A DNA stretch of 64,000 nt from Trochalopteron elliotii (lineage: Eukaryota > Chordata > Aves > Passeriformes > Leiothrichidae). The notes below the pieces were generated by a model. It ran no database searches. It saw only the letters and a list, made by a program, of their open reading frames with translations, and was not told the DNA's origin. How positions within the stretch are numbered: the first letter of the stretch is position 1; the number at the start of each line of letters is the position of its first letter. This document shows, piece after piece, positions 1 to 10,014 of this stretch. The stretch lies in assembly GCA_024734555.1 (NCBI GenBank), contig JANPWX010000455.1, positions 62,001 to 126,000 of the forward strand, in the 5' to 3' direction. The position numbers and the translations under genes are program-made.

Positions 1-120
1 GCCAGGGCATCAATCTCCAGGCTGAACAATCCCAATTCTCCCTGCCTTTCCTCATGGGAGAGGTTCTCCATCCCTCTGATCAACCTGGTGGCCTCCTCTG
101 GACGCCTTTTATTCCATTTT
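1..120 (-). mobile_element. CR1 LINE fragment, cut by window edge
   Basis: This matches, from memory of the family, the stretch of avian CR1 that lies upstream of the common 3' tail, read on the minus strand. Seen on the plus strand are phrases such as 'ccaggctgaacaatccca', 'cctcatgggagaggt' and 'ccctctgatcaacctggtgg'. The element runs off the left edge, so its real length is unknown. It carries no coding capacity here. The right boundary is approximate. Confidence 0.8.
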
Positions 121-1600
121 CAGTCTCATGTGAAAGGTGAGACAGTTCAGATGTTATAATTCACACCATCACAGTCAGAAGCCAGAAGACCCTTTCTCTC
201 CCATCACAGGTTTGGGGTGGGTGGTGGAGCAGTGCCCACATGGGTGATCCTTCCCTGGGCACTGGGGATGTCCCCAGAGCCACACTGGGGCTGTGCCAGC
301 AGGAAGGGCAGCAAAGCCAGGCCTACTCCCACTTACATTTGCCAGAATCATCCCTCTACCTCCAGCTTTTATGGACCAAGAAATGCTGTGATCAGGTTTC
401 CCTTGCAGCCTGGCAGTGAGTGAGTAGCAGATTCAATCTTTACATCTGCTCAGAAAAGCACATTATCCTGTGCTCCAGCAGCACAGCAAATGCATCCATG
501 GCATGCAGGAGCTGTGCCTGAGAGGACGTGTGCTCCAAGAAATGTGTCTGTGCCTCAGTTTAAAGGCATGTTTTCCATTCCTGTCATCCTGAGGTTTTCT
601 TTACATTGTATGCAGCAGCTCTTAGCTCATAATTGCAGGTCAGCAGTTATTTAAGGCAGTGCAGCCTGTTTCTTTTTACCTAAAATAACTTCAAAACGTG
701 CATTTATCCCCTCAAAATGGGTGGGATTGGGTTACAAGTGTAGCTCTGAATAACTCCACTGAAACACAGATCAGAGCCGTGCAGAGCCACTGTAATCGAA
801 GAATAAACTCTCTGTAACCTTCCCAGAGCCACCTTCCTTGGAAGCTGCTGGGAAAGGTCAATCTTGCTCTCTGCCCAGAAAACCTCCCTAAAAACCAGCA
901 GAAGATGTTTTGTGGCAGCTTCCTGCAACTGCAGTTGTGAAAGGGCAGCAAATTCCCAATCTTGGTCACTGTTCTTGCAACAAAACATTTGTCTCCACCC
1001 CACCCGGCACTGGTTTTATTTTCTTAGTAGAAAACCATTCCCTGGGTAATTCCAACCACATGTGAGATTTTTTTCCATAACAATTTCTGCAAACATCCCT
1101 TGAAACACCCACAGTAATTTTCATTCCTGCTTCTGAACCGGGGCTTTACATCTCTCAAAATGCCACTTCCATTTGCTGTAATGCTTGGAATTCAGTTTAT
1201 GGCTGGAGCATGGATCTCATGTTTGTCTGCCTGGCCTGAAGATCCTGCCAGGCTTTTTCCTTGGGCTGCCCTTCAGAGAGCACCATGGGAGGGAAGGAAG
1301 GAGAAGCAGCTTTTCCATGCTGCTCTCCTGCTCTTCCTAATTTCCCAGGACTCCCCACCAGCACTACCCTGTGGTGTCCTTTTCTTCCACAAATCCACAA
1401 AACATGTTGCGTTATGGGTTTTGCTGTCTTCCCACAGAGATTGAAGTGTGAAGGCTAAAAAAATGAGCTTAGATGGAAGGGAGAAATCCATGAGGGCAGG
1501 ATCAGTGTGGGGCTGGGAGAATGTCTCAGGAAGTTGAGGCAGTTCTGTACCTTGGCTGGACCTTGCTGAGCTTCATGGACAATTGTCATTGCCTTTCATT
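121..1600. other. Unique non-coding sequence
   Basis: No repeat family, exon or RNA gene was recognised. Open frames here are under 100 codons, overlap on both strands, and have no protein-like composition or splice context. Confidence 0.55.
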
Positions 1601-1604
1601 AGCT

Positions 1605-1880
1605 GGGTCAGGGATTTCTGGACAAGGGCCTGGAGTGACAGGACAAGGGGGAATGGCTTCACACTGACAGAGGAGAGGGTTATCTGAGATTTTGGGAAGG
1701 AATTCCTCCCTGTGAGGGTGGGCAGGCCCCAGCACAGGGTGCCCAGAGAAGCTGTGGCTGCCCCTGGATCCCTGGAAGTGTTCAAGGCCAGGCTGGATGG
1801 GCCTTGGAGAGACCTGGGATAGTGAAACAAGATCTTTGAGTCCCTTTCTACTCAAACCATGCAGTGATTCTGTGATTCAG
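1605..1880 (+). mobile_element. CR1 LINE 3' fragment
   Basis: This is a 5'-truncated CR1 in plus orientation. It has the typical order 'gcacagggtgcccagagaag', 'ctggatccctggaagtgttc', 'aaggccaggctgga', then the tail 'attctgtgattc'. The end in ATTCTGTG-type octamers is the family's normal 3' terminus, so the 3' end is intact and the 5' end is lost as usual. It differs from the other copies at many positions, so the insertion is not recent. Confidence 0.92.
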
Positions 1881-4660
1881 GCTTCCCAAGCAGAGCTTTT
1901 CCAGCAGTGCTGCTCTCCTGGCTCACCAGCAAATCCCAAAGGCAAATGTCAGAGCTGCCTTTCCCCTTTAGGATTTCACACCTTGCTGCGGGGAGGACAA
2001 ATTGGCCATTTCACGCCGTGCTGCACTACAAAGGCTGCTCAGCTGAGCATCCAGGTGTGCTGGCACGGCCTGGAATGCACCTCTGCTGCCGTGCAGTGCA
2101 TGTCCTGGGTGTGCTCAGCTCTGGGAAACACGAGATGTAGGAGCCAGAGGAATGGAAAAATCCCTGAAGTGCCCTGGGAGAGCTGCAGGGCACAAATTTA
2201 AAGAAAAAAACCACCAACAAATGACTTTTACCTTTGTGCTGTGTAGTCACTTGAAGCTGCTTTTTAAATCTTGCTGATAGAAGGTTGTTTTTTTGCCCTC
2301 TAATTAACATTTTACAGTTCTCTTAGGTATGGGCATAGATGGAAAGGAAACTTTGGGTAGTATTTTTATTTCTTCGATTGCAAAGGAAGGCATTAAAAGA
2401 AAGAACTGCTTTCTGTTCTGAATGCATTTATGGCATGTAACACAGAATTTGGAAGGGAAGAAGGCAAAAATCAGTTGTAAAATCTTTTGAAATGTTATTT
2501 ATAATTCTGGAGGGCTAAATAGGCTGGGATTCACCGGATGTTTCTTTTCTTAGGCAGCAGAAAAGCACCGGAAAGGAAAACCAAACTCTTCAAAACTTCA
2601 TTTTCATAACAGAGTAGTCTGACTACCATAAGAACCATCTGCTAAAACCAGGCTTTTTTTTTTTCCTTTTTCTTTTTTTGGACAGAAACTAATGTGACAC
2701 TGAATCTGGTTTTAACAATGCACAGTTTTAAAAATGTTTTTTGTCCTCAACAAAGACTTATGATTCAAGACGACACATTTCCACAAAACCCAAAGGCTGG
2801 ACCTTGCTAAATCACAACTCTTTTGGTTTTAAATCACCTCCTTGATGAGGATACAGCATTCTATTGGGCAGTATTTCACAGGGGCTGACCTTGTAGGTGA
2901 TGTGGTCAGAGGGATAAGATGTAGTGAGGCAGGGGAGGTGGCAGGGTATTGTTATCCCTGAGAGTTTTCATGTGAATAGTCCCAGTGAACAATTTAAAAA
3001 TCAGATTTGCAAGAGTGGGGATAAATCATCCCCTCCTCTGTCCATATTTTCCTCCTATAAACTGTGAATGCTGGAGTGGCCTCTTTACCCCTTTCCTTCC
3101 TGCACTGCTGCTGTCACAGGGCTGCTCCTGGCAAAGAACACCCCAGATTGGGAACATTTTACACTTTTAAGTAATTGAAGGAGCCTGCACAGCCAGGTAA
3201 TCAATGAACTATGTAAATGCCAATACTAAAATGAAATGGTTAATTGAATTTAATTTCCCTGGGCTGCTTTTTCTGCATTCTCCCAGTGTGCTGCCCTAGG
3301 ACAGACAACCCTTTTAGGAACAAAGAGGGTCTTTGCATCCAGAGGAATAGCACGAAACCCATTAAAATCCCTGGGAGTCTTTCCATGCTATTTAACAGGT
3401 TTGGCTCATCCCATTTATGAGCTCTAGGGGAGAGTGTTGCTCTTGGCCCTTTCTGCAGAGGCCCCTCTCAGGGGTCAGCAGCTCATCCCCCGTGTCTGAC
3501 TTGGGGGGGATGTACCCTTGGAAGGAATTACAGCTCAGGCAAGTGGCCAGAACACTTTTTTCTCAGGTGATTTTTATACCTCCTGAGAGGCATGTGCTGG
3601 GCAGCTCTGATTTATTGCAAAAGGAGTTGGCACAGCACATAAAACACCCAATGTTGTGCTAAAAACAATTCTCACAACTGGTCTCTCTGAGGCAGTGCTC
3701 CTGTTTGCTGCCAGCTCGGGGTAATTCCGATGACAAATTGGTGTGAATTTGTACATGCTGAAACCTCCCCTCGCCCCAGCACAGCCTGGGAGCAGCTCTG
3801 CAGGATTGAAGTGGCCTGAGAGCAGAACCAGCTCTATCAGAAGTGATTTGTCACAAATCATTGCAGACCTAGAGGTGAAGGAGACCTGCAGCTGTGAGGC
3901 TTCATCTTCAGCATCAGCTCAGCCTCTGATGCTTGTGCCAGCACTTCCTAAGGGACACTCAGCATTGTCCAAAGGCTGGAGCTGGTGTCCCTGGGGACAG
4001 GGGTGGTCCTGATCCTGATGGGGTGACACTGGAGGGTCACAGCTGCAGGGGCTCTGGAATTAGTGCCTCTACTTCCCTTGAGGCTTGTGCACAGCCTTCA
4101 AAAGTTTTTGTTCTTTTTGGACTTCAGATTTTCAGTAGTGGAGTTCTCAATCTGTCCAAAAGTAATGGAAGTGTGATCTTTCCTCCCTTTGCCTCCTCTG
4201 GAGCATCTTTGATGTGTTTGGGCAGGAAAATATCGAGTTGGAAGAGCAGCAAGGCCTGTCCTGGTTGTTCTTGTGTTTTCATGTCCTCAGCTGCTTTTTG
4301 TGGGCTCTCTGGCACTCCCACCCAGCCCCTGCTCTGCTCCCAGTCCCTTTGATAATCCACAATCCCCTGCTCACTCCCACTTTTCCTCCCTGTCACTTTT
4401 CCTTCCTCATCCTCCCCATTCTCACTGGATATCCATGGCCCAAATCCTTCTCTCCTCAGCAGTCAGGCTTTTAGGGATTTACTGCTTTGCTCATCATTTC
4501 CCTTCTCTTCAAATTGGCCATTTTAAAATAGCCTATTGCATCAGGCTTTTGGCCAAAAAAAGCTGTGATAACCTGGAGCTTTAAGGCCCATATGGACACA
4601 TTCAGCCCTAGATTTTGGTAATTCCCCAGTCTAGGAGTGCTGAAGTTTTCTTTACTAGAG
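1881..4660. other. Unique non-coding sequence, AT-rich in its first half
   Basis: No recognised repeat, exon or RNA gene. Short A and T runs occur near 2,650-2,690. The plus-strand frame at 1,797-2,201 starts inside the CR1 tail and is not a gene. Confidence 0.5.
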
Positions 4661-4664
4661 GCTG

Positions 4665-4835
4665 TGAGGTCCAGAGAAGCTGTGGCTGCCCCTGGATCCC
4701 TGGAATTGTCCAAGGCCAGGTTGGACACTGGGGCTTGGAGCAGCCTGGGATAGTGGGAGGTGTCCCTGCTCATGGCAGGGGGTGGCACTTTGAGTCCCTT
4801 CCAACCCAAACCATTCCAGGATTCTTTAATCTTAA
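4665..4835 (+). mobile_element. CR1 LINE 3' fragment
   Basis: Plus orientation. It carries 'cagagaagctgtggctgccc', 'tggatccctggaattgtcc', 'ttggagcagcctgggatag' and the tail 'cccaaaccattccaggattc'. It is shorter than the copy at 1.6 kb. The bases just upstream (4,610-4,664) may be a degraded continuation. Confidence 0.9.
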
Positions 4836-7337
4836 GGCTTTGCTGTGGTTCACTATACAGATAGGAGCACCCTGCCAACTTCAGCCTGAGGGACAGAGCA
4901 TTCTGGGGAAGAATTAGGAGGTGGATTTTGGGGGTTAACTAGCTGGAATGTTTGGCTTTGGCTTGCTCAGGCTGCAAGGTGAGTGTAACTGAGCCCATCT
5001 GCAGGTTTCTCACAGCCCCAGACTCTCTTTGCTGTGCACAAAATCTCCCGGCAGCACAGAGCAATTCACAGCACGTCTTCGGCTCCCTTCCAGCAGCTCT
5101 GCATATTCTAAAATTCTCTGAGAAGCCACCTTCATCCCCACAGCTGCTCTCCTCAGCTCCTTCCAATTTATTTTCAGCCTCTACCACTGTAGGTTGTACC
5201 TGCTGGCTCCCCTTCCAGAAGGGATGAGCTCTAATTGTTCCAGTTCCTTCCGAGTCTCTCAAAAGGCTGAGCCACAGCTTCTCCAGTTGCTGCAGCCTTG
5301 AGCTCCCCATGGCCATCAGGTATGCAAAGTGTATTTCTTCCTGCCAGAGGCTTGGAAATTCCTGTGCACCTGCTAGGATCTGCCTCTGGTGCACCTTTCA
5401 CAGTGTTTCATGTAAGATCAGAGCTTTTCTACGCTGTGATATAATTCTGCCTGAATTAGGAAGCTTAGTTCTCAGCTTTTTGTTATACAAAATTGACATT
5501 CCGTGCTTTGAAAAGCTGCTCTGAAGAAGCTAAGAGATTATTAGGTGTTATTTGAAAAGCATTTAAACTGTCTCAGCTCCATTTTTGTCCCAGACTGTTG
5601 GGGTGAGAACATCTAGCATCAGTGTTTTCTCCAATGTGGAATACCCAAGGTCCTGCCTGCAGGACAGATGACCAGTGGTGGACAGAGTCCTTTCTGTGAG
5701 AGTGAGTCCTTTCTTTTCTGGGAGACTCAACCTGTGCTTGGCCTGTTTTGAGGTGGGATTATCAAAAAAAGCACAGTTTCATCATTATGAAGGAAGCATT
5801 AAATTGTAGCCTCTGCCTGGAGTGTGGAGGCATCTGCACTGCAGCTCCACTCTGTCTGGATCCATCAAGATGGATCTTCCCCAGCCTGAATCCTTTGGCA
5901 GACTTGACACATTTCATGGGTTATTTTTTATTTCCATATTCATCTGATGATGGATACGTTGTATCCTGGTGCTTCATTTATGCTTTTCTATTCCTGTGCA
6001 AAAAACCCCATGGTTTTTGAGAATTAACCTACCTCTAATTTTTAAAATATATATAACCTATTATTTTTAAACCTACCTCTACCTCCTTTTTTCCCCCCAC
6101 CAAACCTAAGGATCTTCAAAGGTGCAATTTTAACTGTAACTTAATGTCTTAGGCTACAGAATTCTTTTTTTCCAATGTAATGTTTCTGCTTTACTGGCCT
6201 TTCTGGTTGATTTTTAGCACTATTTTCTGGTATGCCACTTGCCTGAGTACCAGTTTATGGCACACCTGAGTTGAATTGTTCTTTAATGAAGGATCCCATT
6301 CCTCTCTACAGGATTTTGTCAACAGGCTCTCAGTGTCCAGTTCCCTCCTCTACCAGTCTGAATGGCCTTTGCTGGATTCTCATTCACTTCTGCTCAGTTG
6401 GCTGCAAATACTTGGGAAAATTGTTGCTTTTCTTTCAGTACTTGCAGTCCTTTCCCTCAAAATGGGCCATCATGAAGCCTCTGAAGTTTGCTCCATGTTT
6501 GCTCCATGTTCAGCAAAGAAGGGAGGAAAGTTTCCATGTTAAGCAACTTCTTGGCAGCACCAGGCATCCTGCACCTCTTTTCCATTGTGAAAATGTTCCC
6601 ACCTATTTTTCACAGTGAAACGTGAGGGAAGCTAAAGGATGGGAAACCCCTCTTGCAACAATTTTAAATGCCTTGTGCCTGGAAAAATGACTGATTTGGT
6701 CACTTTTTGGCTCTCCAGAAGAAGAGCACAAATGACATGAAAGCACAGCTTCTGTTTGCTGCAGGGTTTTATTTTCATCTACATTTTATGCAAAGTTCTG
6801 TAGCCTTAGCCAGCCCTCTCCTCAACACTGACTCTGGTTTTGAACAGGATAAAAATCTTTCCCGTGGCCTGTGGGGTGAATTAAAAGCCCTGCCATCTCC
6901 TCGGGGTTTGGTTGGGTCTGGCTGAATTCTGCTGGCGTGGTGTCTTCCTGAACTAGGAAATGTCTTTTAACAAAGAGCAATAAAGTGTCAGGCACAATAA
7001 AGTGTCAATAGGCTGACAAACGCTGGCCTGTGTGTTCAAACACCCTCAAGTCACACATCCTGATGAGTCTCAAACCAGGCAGTCCAAATTTTCTACCTAA
7101 ATTGCTGCTTGTGGCTAAAAAAACCCAGGCCAAGCTGCCTGGGCATCTTTGTTATCTTCCCCAGTGTCTGGGTCTTGCAACCAGTTTTCTGTGTTTTCAC
7201 TTGTGTTTCATTTTGCATCTTGCACAGAAAGGTCTCTGTACGTTTCATTTAACCTGGAATTTACCATTCATTTCCCTGCTGAAATTAATTGAACTGTGTT
7301 CCTGGAAAAGCTGTAGCATGCAGAAGCTCTTGCTCTG
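4836..7337. other. Unique non-coding sequence
   Basis: No recognised repeat family or exon. At 6,978-7,007 a 13-bp phrase (caataaagtgtca) occurs twice in tandem with a 4-bp spacer. Elsewhere only scattered short A/T runs are seen, for example 6,040-6,075. Confidence 0.5.
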
Positions 7338-7888
7338 TGTCCTGGGTTGTGGTGTAGAACGTGCACGGAGTATTCTACCACCATCTTCATGAACTGTTGA
7401 AACCAATTGCTGAAGCAGCATTCTTCCAGACTCTCCCCTCCCTCTTTCTGTTAGGGTGTCTTTTGTTAAGGTGTCCTCTGCTAATGGGTCTTTTGATAAC
7501 GTGTTTTCTGTTAATGGCCTGCTGATGACTTACAGATAACTCCCACCAGGAGTTATCTCCCGTTAATGGGCCATCAAGGACCCCCCTGTATGACTCATTA
7601 TCCCATTGTGAGATGCTCCACCCAGGGGGAGGAGCCAAGCATTCTCACCTGCATATAATCTGGGATCTGAGACAATACGGGGTACCTTACCCACTGGATC
7701 TACAGAGGATCAGAGCTACCAGACCTTTCTACGGGATTGCTGCTTCCATCATCTTGCTCAGGTTGTATTCTGACTCTGTCAGGGGTCTTTTGTATTATTG
7801 CATTTATTTTATTTCTTTTTTTTCTTTTCCTATTAAATTGTATTTCTGACTTGGAGCCTCTCACTAGTTTTGCTTTCAAACCATCACA
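7338..7888 (+). mobile_element. Solo LTR of an endogenous retrovirus (ERVL-like), 551 bp
   Basis: The element starts TGTCCTGGG and ends CCATCACA, so it has the TG...CA termini of an LTR. It is flanked by an exact 5-bp target-site duplication, CTCTG, at 7,333-7,337 and 7,889-7,893. Promoter-like and processing signals sit in the expected order: TATAAT at 7,654-7,659 and ATTAAA at 7,832-7,837, after a T-rich stretch. No internal retroviral region, primer-binding site or second LTR is present, so this is a solo LTR left by LTR-LTR recombination. A 5-bp duplication is usual for ERVL-type elements. The class assignment is inference; the LTR identity is firm. Confidence 0.9.
7534..7558. repeat. 10-bp perfect stem-loop inside the 7.3-kb LTR
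   Basis: Arms AGATAACTCC and GGAGTTATCT pair perfectly around the 5-base loop CACCA. It lies about 96 bp upstream of the LTR's TATA-like box, in what would be U3. Confidence 0.85.
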
Positions 7889-7893
7889 CTCTG

Positions 7894-9333
7894 TAACACA
7901 TCACAGATTTCCATGTGCTTTGTTTGAAAAATTGTTCCTAAAAAAACCATGCAAATAATTGAAGATAGCTGGGGTTGCAGCTCCAGGTTGTGATGAATTT
8001 AAGACTGAAATATCCCTTTTCACTTGTGGCTCCTGCTTTCAATTTGTATTTTTTTTTCTTATTTGTCATATGAAAGCAACATTCTTCTGCCGAGAGATGG
8101 ATGCAGCTGGAGTTGGTGGCATTACTGGAGTGAAGGCAATATTCTCACCTTTTCTTGTTGATTCAAGCTGCAAGTCTTTTCCACTCTGAAGGATTACCAC
8201 GAGTTTGGTTTTCCAGCCTTGCTAGGAAACGTCCTGTATCCTTTGAAAATAGGAACATTCGAGTTGCCATTGGCATGGACTGAGAAAGCCCTTATTAATG
8301 AGCCATCCTGTTTTTTCTGCTGTAACTTCCCTGCCTCAGAGTAAGAGCAGGAGGTGACACTTGTGGACATCAGGCAGGGTGGGAGCTCAGCTCAGCTCCT
8401 CTAAGAGATCAGCTCTAATTCAAATTGTGGCCACAAACGAGGCGACCATCATGCCTGGTTGGGACAAAACTGGGAGTCAGGAGCTTCAACTGGTTTGTTT
8501 ATTGATAGGAAGAATGGCTGTAAATCTGCTTTGGTGTTTTTTTTTTTTAAATAAAAAATAAAGACACATTTGTTCCAGTAAGAAACACTTCATGCAGCTG
8601 AGCTGTGAATAAAAGTAAAAAAGGAATAGTGGAATTCGGTGCATGATGTTATTTATAAAAATGGCCTTCACATTTCTGTGGTTTCTTCAACCTGGAAAAG
8701 CAAATTTGCCCAAGTTTTCATTTCCTAAGAGGAGATAAGGACCCCACTCCCTGGAAAAAGCTCAGTGAAAGGCTCAGCCTTGATGTGTGCTGGCTTATAA
8801 AGCACTGCTATATGTAAACCACAGAAATGGAATGTAATTGCAAACTCCTGCTCCATCCTATATATACAGTGCCTAGACAGTCTGGTCAGCTCTGCCCAAA
8901 GCAGGGATTTGTTCTGAGGGAGCCAAAGCTGTCTGGGTGTCTGGTCACCTCTCTGTGCCCCTTCTCTGCCTCCTCCCTGTGCCCCTGCCTCCTTTCTCAT
9001 CCTTCCCCCATGCTTAGGGAAGAGTTGGTGCCTTCAAAATAAACCAGAGCTGAGTGCAGGGAGGATGATTGACTCACTTGGCAATACTCAGCAGCATTTT
9101 TTCTCAGTCTATCAGAAATCCTGCTGCAAACTGTAAATTGTGGGACACCAAGGTGGCAGCCCTGGGTCTGCAGAGGGGTACCCACCCTACACCTTCCTTC
9201 CTTCCCCCACTAACACACACTCCAGTTTTTCACATTTCTCCACCCTGAATCCGAGTCCTCCTCACCCCATTCAATATATGATGGCTGAGCAGGTGGTACA
9301 ATCCCTTTTTTGCCCTGGAACTGGGCAAATGGG
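7894..9333. other. Unique non-coding sequence
   Basis: No exon or repeat family recognised. A T/A run lies at 8,539-8,568. Nothing else supportable. Confidence 0.5.
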
Positions 9334-9407
9334 AATGGAATTCATTGCTCCAAATGAGATCAATTGCCCTGAATGGAATCAATTGCCCCAAATGGGATCA
9401 ATTGCCT
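9334..9407. repeat. Short tandem repeat, ~20-bp unit, 3-4 copies
   Basis: Imperfect copies of a unit like 'aatgggatcaattgccccaa' follow each other with a 20-bp period, starting near 9,351 and 9,371 with a partial copy at 9,391. A weaker copy precedes at 9,334. Confidence 0.75.
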
Positions 9408-9579
9408 GTTGTTGCTCCGGCCCTCAGAGCTGGTGTTAGGAAAGGAGTTGTTGTCTGCTCAGCCCTCCTGTGTCCCTTCCAGTCACCTCCTCTGCCCTCA
9501 GATCCCAATCCTTCCCTCACTCTTTCTGGGTATTTGGAAAGCAAGTTATGGTGCCACCAACACTGGCCTAAAACCCTCT

Positions 9580-9710
9580 CCCAGAATCACTTGGGTTGGA
9601 AAAACTCTCTGAGATCTGAGTCCAGCTGCTCCCCCAGCACTGCCAAGGCCACCATGTCCCAGGTGCCACATCCACATGGTTTGGGAACACTTCCAGGGAT
9701 GGTGATGGGC
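9580..9710 (-). mobile_element. CR1 LINE 3' fragment
   Basis: Minus orientation. The plus strand reads 'ccagaatcacttgggttgga', then 'cagcactgccaaggccacca' and 'cacttccagggatggtgat'. This is the CR1 variant whose 3' part reads 'cactgccaaggccacc', also seen at 16.66 kb. It is well diverged. Confidence 0.8.
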
Positions 9711-9828
9711 AGTCAGTGTTTAATGTTCATGCATCACTTATTGCCCCTCCCACCCAGTGCCATTTGCTTGGGTCTGTCTGCATTGCTTGTCATGCAATTA
9801 TTTGGGTCCTGGTTATCAGCAGATAAAC

Positions 9829-10014
9829 TTTTTTTATTATTATTTTATTTGTAATGAAATTTTAGTTTGGCTTTTTGGGTTTTTTTTGGGTTTTTTTGGG
9901 TTGGTTCTTTGTTGTTGTTGTTGTCTTTTTTGTTTTGGTTTGGTTTTGGGGCTTTTTTTTTCAGGGGAGGTTGTTTGTTTTGTTGTTGTGTGGTGCTTTT
10001 TTTTTTTTTTCTAA
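9829..10014. repeat. T/G-rich low-complexity tract
   Basis: About 185 bp of almost only T and G on the plus strand, including three GGG runs separated by T8 and T7, then (GTT)n, (GGTTT)n and a T14 run. Several minus-strand frames of lysine, proline and asparagine, and plus-strand frames of phenylalanine and valine, are translations of this tract and not genes. Confidence 0.9.
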
